DNA of 33,196 nt from NCBI GenBank assembly GCA_018671895.1, contig JABHGV010000028.1, positions 1 through 33,196 of the forward strand, read 5' to 3'. Both the position numbers and the translations under genes were made by a program. Under the pieces are notes generated by a model that was not told the origin of the DNA, made no database searches, and saw only the letters and a list, made by a program, of their open reading frames with translations. Shown in pieces: positions 17,621 to 25,123 of the stretch (the stretch's first letter is position 1; each line of letters begins with the position of its first letter). This DNA comes from Rhodospirillaceae bacterium (lineage in GTDB: Bacteria; Pseudomonadota; Alphaproteobacteria; Rhodospirillales; JABHCV01).

Positions 17621-17687
17621 TATCTTCTCCTATAAGCGGACTTCAAAGTATCCGTACCTTGGGCGCAAGGCAAACGCTGTGTTGGGT

Positions 17688-18242
17688 TTATTCAATCCAC
17701 TTGATGGAACAGCCCATGGAAGCGATTTGGTCTGCCGGGCCTTTGCCGGTCTCTGCGACTTCGCTCATGGCTTCGAAAAGGTCGCGTTTGGCATCGATGG
17801 CGCCGGGTTCCTTGCGGGATTCATCCAGCCGCCCACGGTATTGCAGTTCCAGGTCCTTGTTGAAACCAAAGAAGTCCGGCGTGCAAACGGCATCATAGGC
17901 CTTTGCCGTGCCCTGGGTCGGGTCGATGACATACGGGAAGGTGAAGCCGTTGGTTTCGGAAAACAGCTTCATGTTGTCGAATGAATCTTCGGGATATTCT
18001 GTCGGGTCATTGGACATGATGGCAATCACGCCGATGCCCTTTTCCTGCAGTTCCTTAATGTCGCGAACCAGTCGATCGGTGATCGCCTTGACGTAGGGGC
18101 AGTGGTTGCAGATGAACATGACTAGCGTGCCGTTTGGGCCGCGTGCGTCTTCCAACGTCCAGTTTTTTCCATCAACGCCTTCGAGGTTGAAATCGATGGC
18201 TTTCCAGCCGAAATCACAGATTGGTGGTTGCAACGACACCAT
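17688..18242 (-). CDS. Thioredoxin-fold redoxin with a CNHC motif
   Basis: A 184-residue cytosolic protein of the AhpC/TSA-redoxin type. The active-site motif is C45-N-H-C48-P-Y-V, typical of a group of small thiol-redox proteins often annotated as 'thioredoxin family protein'. Further cysteines are C9, one in AVCTPDFFGF (a segment that resembles the cis-proline region), and one near the C-terminus. No signal peptide is seen. AAGGAG ends directly at the upstream ATG 18251, so translation more likely starts at the second ATG, 18242, which has a 9-base spacing. The partner and substrate are unknown. Confidence 0.82.
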   Translation of the reverse strand: MVSLQPPICDFGWKAIDFNLEGVDGKNWTLEDARGPNGTLVMFICNHCPYVKAITDRLVRDIKELQEKGIGVIAIMSNDPTEYPEDSFDNMKLFSETNGFTFPYVIDPTQGTAKAYDAVCTPDFFGFNKDLELQYRGRLDESRKEPGAIDAKRDLFEAMSEVAETGKGPADQIASMGCSIKWIE

Positions 18243-18281
18243 GTCGGACATCTCCTTGGGATTTAGTGAAATAAGTTGGCC

Positions 18282-18313
18282 CTTGATTAGCGAAAATACG
18301 GTCCCTAATCAAG
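18282..18313. repeat. Inverted repeat between the flagellin-like gene and the redoxin gene
   Basis: CTTGATTAG (18282-18290) and CTAATCAAG (18305-18313) are perfect complements around a 14-nt loop. It begins 3 bp past the stop of the gene at 18317 in the direction of transcription. There is no T-run behind it, so it could be a weak terminator, an mRNA-stabilising hairpin, or an operator of the redoxin gene. Confidence 0.45.
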
Positions 18314-18316
18314 CGG

Positions 18317-19393
18317 TCAGGCGGTTAAATCGATAAGACTCTGGAACACTGGCGAGATGCTTGATGCCGAAAGCAGCTTCGTATACTGGTCACGCACTGC
18401 CTGATTGTTGGCGACGCTCAGCACGGATATATCGTTCAGTGCCGAATATGTGCTTTCCGCTTCCTGCAATTCCAGGGCTTGCGAGATGGTGTAATCGTCG
18501 ATCAGGTTGCGATAGCCGGAAATTGCGGTATCGGCCTTGTCACGATAAAAGGTCGCTGTCGCAAGTTCACCCTTCAGGCGCGCCGCATTGCCTTCCGCCC
18601 AGGCGATGGCGTAATCCAGGTCTTCTTTGGCCTGATCCCTGCCTGTGCTGCTTGCCAGGCCGTCGTAGTACCAGGAATCTCCGACCTTCAGGCCACTGAA
18701 TGTGATGGTCCCGGTAAAGCTTTGGGTGTCGGTGGTGTCGGGGCTGATGGTAAAGCCGACGTTGGATCCGCTCAGGCTGTCGAGCTGCAAACCGGTCGAC
18801 AGGTGCGCATAAAGGCCGGTCGCTGCCGTGGTCGAGTCGTACTGGGTCAGCAGTTTGCTGAACTCGCCGACCCGTTTCCAGGTGTTGCCGCCGGCATCGA
18901 CAATTTCATAATCGGTGCTCAGGTCGGATCGGCTGACGGTTTCCAGTTGGCCAGCAACGGTCGAATAGTACGTGTAGGCAGAGTGCTCGGTGCTGCCCAG
19001 CAGGTTCGGTGTCTCAATTGCGGTATTGGCTGTTGAATTGATGGTTCGGATGATGGCGTCGAAGGCCAGGGAATAGGCCTTGTGGCTGACACCGTCGCCG
19101 GAATTACCCCAGTACTGGGCTTTCCAGACGATGGACCTCAGTTCATCGAGTTTTTTGCTGATTTGCTCGGCGCGATTGGCGGTGCTGGTCAGAAAGGCAA
19201 CGACGTCATCAAGGTCGTCGCTCAGCGCACGGAACTTGTTGGCGTCCAGATTGACTGAATTGACCTTCTGCTGATAGCCATCGGCAATGGTCTGCTGCTC
19301 AGCCGCCAGCTTCAGCTCGTTGTAGCTGGCAAGCTGCAACTGTAGCGTATTGAACCCAACCTGCTGGGTGGAATAAGGCGACAGAACGGTCAT
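18317..19393 (-). CDS. Unrecognised cysteine-free protein with flagellin-like layout
   Basis: I do not recognise a named family. From ATG 19393 it has 358 residues and not one cysteine. About 120 N-terminal and 110 C-terminal residues look like long amphipathic helices rich in A, L, Q, S and D. A central part rich in G, S and T (about 150-245) looks beta-structured. This helix-variable-helix plan without cysteine is that of flagellins, hook-associated proteins and other exported filament proteins, and no signal peptide is seen. The CtrA-type boxes upstream would suit a motility gene. An alternative start at 19465 adds 24 polar residues; the shorter one is preferred because MTVLSPYSTQQ looks like a natural N-terminus. 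It could also be an unrelated coiled-coil protein. Confidence 0.65.
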   Translation of the reverse strand: MTVLSPYSTQQVGFNTLQLQLASYNELKLAAEQQTIADGYQQKVNSVNLDANKFRALSDDLDDVVAFLTSTANRAEQISKKLDELRSIVWKAQYWGNSGDGVSHKAYSLAFDAIIRTINSTANTAIETPNLLGSTEHSAYTYYSTVAGQLETVSRSDLSTDYEIVDAGGNTWKRVGEFSKLLTQYDSTTAATGLYAHLSTGLQLDSLSGSNVGFTISPDTTDTQSFTGTITFSGLKVGDSWYYDGLASSTGRDQAKEDLDYAIAWAEGNAARLKGELATATFYRDKADTAISGYRNLIDDYTISQALELQEAESTYSALNDISVLSVANNQAVRDQYTKLLSASSISPVFQSLIDLTA

Positions 19394-19533
19394 TGGACTT
19401 CGTGGCTCGCGATCCCGGTCCGCCGACTTCTGCCGTGGCCCTTTCTCCGCAAATGGCGATTCCATGGCGTATGATTCTCATGCGCATGGTCAATCACCCG
19501 GTATTTTTCGACCGACGCCCGACTTCTTGGGCG

Positions 19534-19549
19534 TTAACCCTTTGTTAAC
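19534..19549. promoter_or_regulatory. CtrA-type box 1 between divergent genes
   Basis: TTAACCCTTTGTTAAC fits TTAA-N7-TTAAC. Because both ends are part of GTTAAC, the full consensus also reads on the other strand. On + it lies exactly in the 17-bp spacer of a possible promoter, TTGGGC (19527-19532) and TATAAA (19550-19555), where a bound protein would compete with RNA polymerase. It is 69 bp from the longer start (19465) and 141 bp from the preferred start (19393) of the flagellin-like gene. Confidence 0.55.
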
Positions 19550-19603
19550 TATAAAGATTTTCTGGAGAAAAAGCACGTCTTCCCTGAGGCTTCGGCATAA
19601 CAG

Positions 19604-19619
19604 TCTGTTTTTAAACAGA
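19604..19619. repeat. Short AT-rich inverted repeat in the intergenic region
   Basis: TCTGTTT (19604-19610) and AAACAGA (19613-19619) are perfect complements separated by TT. It lies between the two CtrA-type boxes and could be a regulator site; the loop is too short for a good hairpin. The 320 bp from 19394 to 19713 hold no gene that I can support. Confidence 0.35.
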
Positions 19620-19636
19620 AAAATCAGTATGCACCG

Positions 19637-19652
19637 TTAACCGGGCCTTAAC
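19637..19652. promoter_or_regulatory. CtrA-type box 2 upstream of the small lipoprotein gene
   Basis: TTAACCGGGCCTTAAC again fits TTAA-N7-TTAAC, and its complement fits as well when flanking bases are included. It lies 61 bp before the ATG at 19714. Two perfect sites within 120 bp are unlikely by chance in GC-rich DNA, which supports cell-cycle or motility control by CtrA of one or both divergent genes. Confidence 0.55.
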
Positions 19653-19713
19653 CCTGAACGTCCATGATCAAGGTGGATTTTTGCCGTTTGCGGCGTTGGA
19701 GGTTCTGTCGGAA

Positions 19714-20043
19714 ATGCGTGTTGTATTCTCTGTTGTAGCCCTGTTGATGCTTGGTGCATGCACCATGGCGCCGCCGATTACCGCCGCCGAAGGAGTATCG
19801 GCGGTCGTTACCGGCAAACCGCTTAGCGACTACATCGTCTCGTTTGCCAGCGGCAAGAACTGCTCTACATCACGCACTCAGGCCGGGCAGACCTACTGCG
19901 CAGAAGACGACAGAAACGCCGCTCCCAAGGTCTGGTGCTACAGGACCATCGGTCGGGTGTCGTGTTATGACCGTCCCGATCCGCTTGACGGCAAACAGCG
20001 CAAGGTTGGGCGCAACGACCACAACACTGAATTGGCCCAATAA
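19714..20043 (+). CDS. Small putative lipoprotein of unknown function
   Basis: A 109-residue protein. MRVVFSVVALLMLGAC is a short signal peptide with lipobox LGAC and a lipidated cysteine at position 16, so it should be anchored in a membrane facing the periplasm. The mature part has four cysteines (in KNCSTS, QTYCAED, KVWCYRT, VSCYDRP), which could form two disulfides. I do not recognise the domain. The start at ATG 19714 is chosen for the signal peptide and for GGAGG 11 bases upstream; TTG 19681 would extend it without a signal. CtrA-type boxes lie upstream. Confidence 0.75.
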   Translation: MRVVFSVVALLMLGACTMAPPITAAEGVSAVVTGKPLSDYIVSFASGKNCSTSRTQAGQTYCAEDDRNAAPKVWCYRTIGRVSCYDRPDPLDGKQRKVGRNDHNTELAQ

Positions 20044-20088
20044 TTTCCCTAATTTCCCCGGCGTGAAAAGGCGGTTAGACTGCCGTTA

Positions 20089-20778
20089 ATGAAGCGCCTG
20101 TTAATCCTGTTGATCGTCCTTGCCGCCGCCGGTGGCTGGTGGTTTGCCACCAGTGAGCCGCCGAAACCGATTCCCGCCCACATTCAGAAACTCAAAGCCG
20201 ATGCGCAAGCTGGTGATGTGCGGGCCGAATATGGCCTTGGCCGGGTATACCAATTGGGTGATGGCTTGCCGAAGAACCTGGGGATGGCGATCCCGCTGCT
20301 GAAAAAAGCCGCCAACAAGGGACACAGCGGTGCGCAGTTGGCTCTTGGTCGCCTGCACGAGGCCGGCGAGGGCGTCACCCAGAACATGGGCCGGGCCATG
20401 GAGTGGTATCGCTTGGCGGCGAATCTGGGACGCCTGGCTGACGCCCGTTTCGCCATGGGGCAGATGCATTTCCATGGCCGTGGCGTGCCGCGGGATTATC
20501 CACTGGCATTTGAGTGGTACCAAAAGGCGGCCGCCCAGGGGCATCCGGTTGCCCAGCACCTGCTCGGCGCGATGTATGAAGAAGGCTGGGCGACAGACCG
20601 GGATGTGATTGAAGCTTACAAATGGTACACCTTGGCGATACCGGAAAAAAAACAGGCCTTGGCGGTGAATTCCATTTATGATCCGGAACGCGCACGGGCG
20701 AAACTGGCGAAGAAAATGAACAATTATCAAATCGATCGCGGTGAAAAACGGGCCCGGCAGTGGCGGCGCAAGCCATGA
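20089..20778 (+). CDS. Sel1-repeat protein with an N-terminal membrane anchor
   Basis: A 229-residue protein. A hydrophobic stretch at about residues 4-20, without a clear cleavage site, may anchor it in the inner membrane. About four Sel1-type repeats of 36 residues follow, with the usual AxxGLGRVYxxGxGxxxN and A(M/F)EWYxxAAxxGxxxAQ patterns. Such solenoids bind other proteins; in alphaproteobacteria they occur in envelope, motility and signalling proteins. The C-terminus is basic (EKRARQWRRKP). Its stop overlaps the start of the next gene, so the two are translationally coupled, but no functional tie is obvious. Confidence 0.83.
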   Translation: MKRLLILLIVLAAAGGWWFATSEPPKPIPAHIQKLKADAQAGDVRAEYGLGRVYQLGDGLPKNLGMAIPLLKKAANKGHSGAQLALGRLHEAGEGVTQNMGRAMEWYRLAANLGRLADARFAMGQMHFHGRGVPRDYPLAFEWYQKAAAQGHPVAQHLLGAMYEEGWATDRDVIEAYKWYTLAIPEKKQALAVNSIYDPERARAKLAKKMNNYQIDRGEKRARQWRRKP

Positions 20779-21797
20779 TGGACCGCCCGCACCATTTCCA
20801 GAAAGAACGCGAACACGGTGGTGCGCTGGCGAACGCCGCCGCGATATACGGACGCGATGTCGGCGACTGGGTCGACCTGTCGACCGGCATCAACCCGATC
20901 AGCTATCCAATACCCGTTCTTAGCACTGAGGCCTGGACGCGACTGCCCGAAGCCAATGCCCACCAAGCCTTTCAGGCTGTCGCCGCCGACTATCTGGGGG
21001 TGACTGATCCACACCTGATAACCGCGGCACCCGGCACCCAGTGCCTGATCCAGATGCTGCCCGGATTAAGGCCGGTTTCCAACGTCGCGGTGATATCGCC
21101 GACCTATAACGAACATGCCCATGTGTGGGCGTCCTTCGGTCACCGGGTCGTCGAGGTTAGCGGGCTGGAACAGCTCGATGACAGCATCGATGTCGTCGTT
21201 GTCGTCAATCCCAACAATCCGGATGGCCAGACCTACCAGCCCGACATCCTGCTGGACCTTGCTGACACATTGTCGGCGCGCGGTGGCTGGCTGGTCGTCG
21301 ATGAAGCGTTTGCAGATGTCACACCGGAATTCAGTGTTGCCTCCGCCGCTGGCCGTGCGGGGCTTGTGGTGCTTCGGTCCTTCGGCAAGTTTTTCGGTCT
21401 GGCCGGACTGCGTCTCGGCATGATCCTCGGCTCGCGCGAGATGCAGGGGATGTTCGACCGTCACCTGGGCCCGTGGGCGGTGCCGGGACCGGCGCTTGCC
21501 ATCGGCACGCAAGCCTATACCGATCACCACTGGATAACCGAGACCCGCCAGCGGCTCGGGCGTGACCGGGCGCGTTTGACCTCGCTGCTCAGCAACTGCG
21601 GTTTTGATATTGTCGGGGCGACGGACCTGTTCGTTCTGGCGGCTTCTGACGATGCTACTGAACGTTACCAGCGACTGGCCGAAGACGGCATTTTGTTGCG
21701 CAAGTTCTCGTATGACGAAACGTGGCTCAGGGTCGGTCTGCCCGGCCCTCAAGATCACTGGGACCGTCTCCAAGCCTCGCTTAACCGGGCAACCTAG
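20775..21797 (+). CDS. cobD: Threonine-phosphate decarboxylase / CobC-CobD type aminotransferase
   Basis: A 340-residue class I/II PLP enzyme. The N-terminal EHGGALANAAAIYG and LSTGINP are the hallmark of L-threonine-O-3-phosphate decarboxylase, which makes the aminopropanol phosphate linker of cobalamin. PLP ligands are D176 in VVDEAF and K205 in RSFGKFFGLAGLR. Histidinol-phosphate aminotransferases are close relatives, but the HGG start argues for the cobalamin enzyme (named CobD in Salmonella, CobC in Pseudomonas). The start ATG 20775 overlaps the Sel1 gene stop. No other cobalamin gene is in the window. Confidence 0.86.
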   Translation: MMDRPHHFQKEREHGGALANAAAIYGRDVGDWVDLSTGINPISYPIPVLSTEAWTRLPEANAHQAFQAVAADYLGVTDPHLITAAPGTQCLIQMLPGLRPVSNVAVISPTYNEHAHVWASFGHRVVEVSGLEQLDDSIDVVVVVNPNNPDGQTYQPDILLDLADTLSARGGWLVVDEAFADVTPEFSVASAAGRAGLVVLRSFGKFFGLAGLRLGMILGSREMQGMFDRHLGPWAVPGPALAIGTQAYTDHHWITETRQRLGRDRARLTSLLSNCGFDIVGATDLFVLAASDDATERYQRLAEDGILLRKFSYDETWLRVGLPGPQDHWDRLQASLNRAT

Positions 21798-21862
21798 GGC
21801 AGTTCCGGGTTGTCCTGAATCACCTTTGGTGATTGCTCAACCCGGTAAAACTGCCCGGTTTT
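21797..21862 (+). terminator. Long compound stem-loop after cobD
   Basis: Three nested pairs of perfect arms build one long hairpin: GGGCAGTT (21797-21804) with AACTGCCC (21849-21856), CCGGGTTG (21805-21812) with CAACCCGG (21838-21845), and AATCACC (21818-21824) with GGTGATT (21828-21834). That is 23 pairs with two small internal interruptions. GGTTTT follows, so it can act as terminator for cobD, though the T-run is short. AACCGGGCA at 21783-21791 can compete for the right arm. Confidence 0.55.
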
Positions 21863-21871
21863 ATGAATATC

Positions 21872-21931
21872 GATCGAATTCACAGGATTAATCAAACCAA
21901 CGAAATGGGTTTGATTAATCCTGTTTCGATC
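21872..21931. repeat. Large palindrome at the end of the DUF3253 gene
   Basis: ACAGGATTAATCAAACC (21882-21898) and GGTTTGATTAATCCTGT (21908-21924) are perfect 17-bp complements around a 9-nt loop. Outer arms GATCGAA (21872-21878) and TTCGATC (21925-21931) extend the stem across a 3-nt bulge. The right arm includes the stop codon of the minus-strand gene. There is no T-run, so it is not a classical terminator for that gene. It lies 10 bp from the cobD hairpin. Confidence 0.6.
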
Positions 21932-22214
21932 TAAGCCGGAACAGACCCTTGGCTTCGCGCGGGTCGATGGCTTCGCCTTTACGGATAATCTCGATACGAC
22001 CGGCGCGCGCCATATGGATGGCCTGTTGCTTGACCGCTTTCATATAGCGTCGCCACAGATCGGGGCCGTCCTTGGGTTTCTTTTTTTCGTCGGCGATTTG
22101 CCGGGCGACGTCCTGAACAGTCGGTGTGTTGCCGCCTTGTACGGCGATCATGATCGAGACGACGACGGGGTCGTCCATTTTCACGACTTTTTCTTCTTCA
22201 GTATTTTCGTTCAT
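21915..22214 (-). CDS. DUF3253 family small protein
   Basis: A 99-residue protein whose C-terminal half (RYMKAVKQQAIHMARAGRIEIIRKGEAIDPREAKGLFRLR) has the features of DUF3253, a small winged-helix-like domain of unknown role. The N-terminal part is acidic and then basic (EEEKVVKM, DEKKKPKDG). ATG 22214 is chosen; the TTG at 22226 lies only 1 base from AAGGA. It follows marC by about 20 bp and ends the run that carries the phosphonate genes. I have no evidence that it works in that pathway. Confidence 0.75.
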   Translation of the reverse strand: MNENTEEEKVVKMDDPVVVSIMIAVQGGNTPTVQDVARQIADEKKKPKDGPDLWRRYMKAVKQQAIHMARAGRIEIIRKGEAIDPREAKGLFRLRSKQD

Positions 22215-22235
22215 TGTCTTTTGCAATCCTTCAGA

Positions 22236-22880
22236 TCACCCGAACAGGCCGCTTGATGCGACGCCGTCGAATATAAATTGTACCGCCAGTGCCGCCAGCA
22301 ACACGCCGACGACGCGGGTAATCACGTTCAGGCCCGTCACGCCAAGCAATTTGTGTATGCGTCCGGCCATCATCAACATCACCAGTGTGACGACCAGAAC
22401 CACGATGATGGCGACAATAATCGCAATGTCCAAGTGAATGTCACCCCCGGCCTTGGCAGATAACAGAACCACCGCACCCATGGTGCCGGGCCCGGCGATT
22501 AACGGCGTCGCCAATGGAAAGACGGAAATGTCGTCTTTGCTGCCAGCTTCGCGGGTTTCATCATCGGTCGTCGACGATCCGCCTGACGGCCTTGCGAAAA
22601 CCATGTCGATGGCGATCAGCAACAACAGAATGCCACCCGCCGTCTTCATCGCCGGCAGGGTGATGCCCAGCCGTCCGAGGATTTCGTCACCCAGCAGGGC
22701 AAAGGCCAGCATGATGCCCCCGGCAATCAACGTTCCCTTGATGGCCATGGCGCGACGGTGGTGCGCGTCTGAATCCTTTGTCAGGGCTGCGAACAGGGCG
22801 GCAACGTCGATCGGGCTGATGGTGGCGAAAAGCGTGGTGAAGACCAGCAGACCAAATTCCAGTACGACGGGGTCGATCAC
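22236..22880 (-). CDS. MarC (UPF0056) family integral membrane protein
   Basis: A 214-residue protein with about six membrane helices. The N-terminal LFATISPIDVAALFAALTKD and the second-half FPLATPLIAGPGTMGAVVLLSAK are the inverted-repeat signatures of the MarC/YhgN family. A polar loop (about 97-118) separates the halves. The substrate of this family is not established; the old link of MarC with antibiotic resistance was not upheld. It starts with GTG overlapping the phnW stop (GTGA at 22877-22880), so it is translated together with the phosphonate enzymes. Confidence 0.87.
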   Translation of the reverse strand: MIDPVVLEFGLLVFTTLFATISPIDVAALFAALTKDSDAHHRRAMAIKGTLIAGGIMLAFALLGDEILGRLGITLPAMKTAGGILLLLIAIDMVFARPSGGSSTTDDETREAGSKDDISVFPLATPLIAGPGTMGAVVLLSAKAGGDIHLDIAIIVAIIVVLVVTLVMLMMAGRIHKLLGVTGLNVITRVVGVLLAALAVQFIFDGVASSGLFG

Positions 22881-23980
22881 AGGCTGACCCCCATATCCGA
22901 CAGGGTTTCGCGAACAGCATCCAGCGCGCCGCGCATTTCTATCTCAGTCAAAGCACCGATGCAGCCCATGCGGAAACTGTCAGCCACGGTCAACTTGCCC
23001 GGATAGATAACAAAGCCCTTGTCCTTAAGACCGTCGTAGAAGCTTTGGAAATCGAAGTTTTCATCATCGGGCATATGAAAGGTGATGATGATCGGTGCCT
23101 GCAGGTCATCGTCCAGCAGGGTTTTGAATCCGATCTCGCGCATACCGTCAACGAGGACACGACAGTTGTTGCTGTAACGCGCCAGCCGTCCGGGTTGTCC
23201 GCCCTCAGTGTCAAACAAATCAAGCGCCGCATCGAAAGCAGCAATAACGTGGGTCGGCGGGGTGAACCGCCATTGACCATTGTTTTCCATCGCCTGCCAT
23301 TGATCAAACAGGTCGAGGCTCAGTGAATGGGCGTTGCCTTCGCTGGCTTTAAGAACCGACTGCCGGACAATCACAAAGCCCATACCGGGAACGCCTTCGA
23401 GGCATTTGTTGGACGACGCCATCACCGCATCGAAACGAATGTCATGGGCGCTCAGCTCGATGGCACCGAAGCTGCTCATGGCATCAATCAGCAGCGAGCG
23501 ACCATGTCCGGCGACGACCTCGGCAATGGCCTGAACGGGATTGAGAATGCCCGACGTGGTCTCGCAATGGACAACCAGCACATGGCCGATGTCGGCATCC
23601 GCGGCCAGGATCGCATCAACGTCGTTGGGGTCGGCTGGTGTGTCCTCGTCGGTCTCCAGCGTCACGTAGGCACGGCCTAGAACATCCATGATCCTGGCCA
23701 TGCGCTGACCATAGGCACCGTTAATCAGGATCAGGGTTTTACCGTCCCGCGGGATCAGGGTGCCGATGGCGGCTTCGACAGCGAACGTGCCGCTGCCCTG
23801 TACCGGAACGCAAACGTGCGTCGCCGCGGCTTCGGCGATGTCGAGCAGACGGGCGCGAATGCGGGCGTTGGTGGCGATGAATTCGGCATCGCGCGAGCCG
23901 ACATCGTGCAGCATGGCTTCTTTGGTTTCCCCCGCCGTACTCAACGGACCCGGAGTCAATAACCATGGATCAGTGCTCAT
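22877..23980 (-). CDS. phnW: 2-aminoethylphosphonate:pyruvate transaminase PhnW
   Basis: A 367-residue PLP enzyme that interconverts phosphonoacetaldehyde plus alanine with AEP plus pyruvate. The start LLTPGPLSTAGETKEAML is the PhnW signature. The PLP sites are D166 in LLIDAMSSFG and K192 in MASSNKCLEGVPG. In catabolic operons it works toward phosphonoacetaldehyde. Here it follows PEP mutase and phosphonopyruvate decarboxylase and no PhnX hydrolase is near, so it should make AEP. GGGGAG lies before the ATG, which is 3 bp after the decarboxylase stop. Confidence 0.94.
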   Translation of the reverse strand: MSTDPWLLTPGPLSTAGETKEAMLHDVGSRDAEFIATNARIRARLLDIAEAAATHVCVPVQGSGTFAVEAAIGTLIPRDGKTLILINGAYGQRMARIMDVLGRAYVTLETDEDTPADPNDVDAILAADADIGHVLVVHCETTSGILNPVQAIAEVVAGHGRSLLIDAMSSFGAIELSAHDIRFDAVMASSNKCLEGVPGMGFVIVRQSVLKASEGNAHSLSLDLFDQWQAMENNGQWRFTPPTHVIAAFDAALDLFDTEGGQPGRLARYSNNCRVLVDGMREIGFKTLLDDDLQAPIIITFHMPDDENFDFQSFYDGLKDKGFVIYPGKLTVADSFRMGCIGALTEIEMRGALDAVRETLSDMGVSL

Positions 23981-23983
23981 CGT

Positions 23984-25123
23984 TCACTCCCCACCCAGAA
24001 AACGGCGCAAGCGGCGGGCGACATCGTCGGGCTTGACGGTCGGCCGCGCTAGGTCGTCGATACTGCCGGGGCGGATGGCGACATGGATCATGTGCGGCCC
24101 CGGCGACTTCAAGGCGCTTTCCAGCGTTTCGGTAAAGGCTGCAATGGTGTCGGTGGATGTGGCGCTGACATAACCACAGGCGCTGGCCACTGCGGCGAAA
24201 TCGACGCTGGCCGATACGGTGCTTTGGCCACCGGTGGAATCATGAACGCCGTTGTCGAGCAAAACGTGAACCAGGTTTTCCGGGCCTTGCGCGCCAACGG
24301 TCGCCAGATTGCCCATCTTCATCAGCGCAGCACCATCGCCATCGACGACGATCACCGGCCGTGTCGTGTTCAGCGCTACGCCCAGTCCCATGGCGCTGGC
24401 CCCACCCATGGAGCCGACCTGATACAGGTGCTGTTCGCGATCAGCCAGGGTGAATAATTCGCGTCCGGCCTTGCCGGTGGTGGCGATGACGGGGGCTTCG
24501 TCCGGGATCGTCTTCAACAAGGCCTCAAGCGCCTGCATGCGTTCGGGGCGCTCGCCATTTTTTCTGATGTGACGCGGTGCCGCCGGGGTTGGCAAGGGGC
24601 GCGGGGTTTCGTTCAGTTCCTCGTCGGCAACCGAACCCTTTTCCATAATCAACGCATAGGACAGACCGGTTTCTGACATGTATTTTAAAGCGGTGTCGAG
24701 ACTGCCGCCGATGTCGGCTACATCGGTCGGGAAGGGTGCATGCGGTATCTGCATGTCGTCCAACAGTTGTCCGGTGATCTGGCCCATCAGTTCGTGCTGG
24801 GGCTCGTCCTTCAGGCCCGGCTGGCCGCGCCATGTGACGATCATCAGGGTTGGAATTCTGAACGGCCAGTTCAGCGACGTCAGTGGATTGACTGTATTGC
24901 CAAGCCCGGAATTCTGACACATGACCATGGTTGTCTTGCCAGTCAGCCATGCTCCGGCGGCGATGGCGACGGCCTCGCCCTCGCTGGCGGCACCGACATA
25001 GGCCGCCTCGTCATCGCTGATAACCCGGTTGATCAGCGGCGTCAGGAATGAACACGGCACGCCGGTGAAGAAATCAACGCCGCGGCGCTTGGCTTCATCC
25101 AGGAACTGTTCAGCGGGGATCAT
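23984..25123 (-). CDS. Phosphonopyruvate decarboxylase (Ppd/AepY)
   Basis: A 379-residue thiamine-diphosphate enzyme. It decarboxylates phosphonopyruvate to phosphonoacetaldehyde, the irreversible step that pulls the unfavourable PEP mutase reaction forward. Visible are the family start GVDFFTGVPCSFLTPLIN, a conserved glutamate region SEGEAVAIAAGA (about 48-58), and the ThDP/Mg motif from GDG at 262-264 to N291. Sulfopyruvate decarboxylases are close relatives, but the flanking PEP mutase and PhnW genes decide the substrate. Its start overlaps the PEP mutase stop (ATGA at 25120-25123). Confidence 0.93.
   Translation of the reverse strand: MIPAEQFLDEAKRRGVDFFTGVPCSFLTPLINRVISDDEAAYVGAASEGEAVAIAAGAWLTGKTTMVMCQNSGLGNTVNPLTSLNWPFRIPTLMIVTWRGQPGLKDEPQHELMGQITGQLLDDMQIPHAPFPTDVADIGGSLDTALKYMSETGLSYALIMEKGSVADEELNETPRPLPTPAAPRHIRKNGERPERMQALEALLKTIPDEAPVIATTGKAGRELFTLADREQHLYQVGSMGGASAMGLGVALNTTRPVIVVDGDGAALMKMGNLATVGAQGPENLVHVLLDNGVHDSTGGQSTVSASVDFAAVASACGYVSATSTDTIAAFTETLESALKSPGPHMIHVAIRPGSIDDLARPTVKPDDVARRLRRFLGGE

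Noticed and set aside
18282-18313. FNR-type box in the TTGATTAG...CTAATCAA repeat
   Set aside because: The half-sites TTGAT and ATCAA are separated by about 20 bases instead of 4, so an FNR-type dimer would not fit.
22877-23980. Phosphonate breakdown via PhnW
   Set aside because: No phosphonoacetaldehyde hydrolase (PhnX), PhnY/PhnA pair or C-P lyase gene is present in the window, while PEP mutase and the decarboxylase are adjacent, so synthesis is the better reading.
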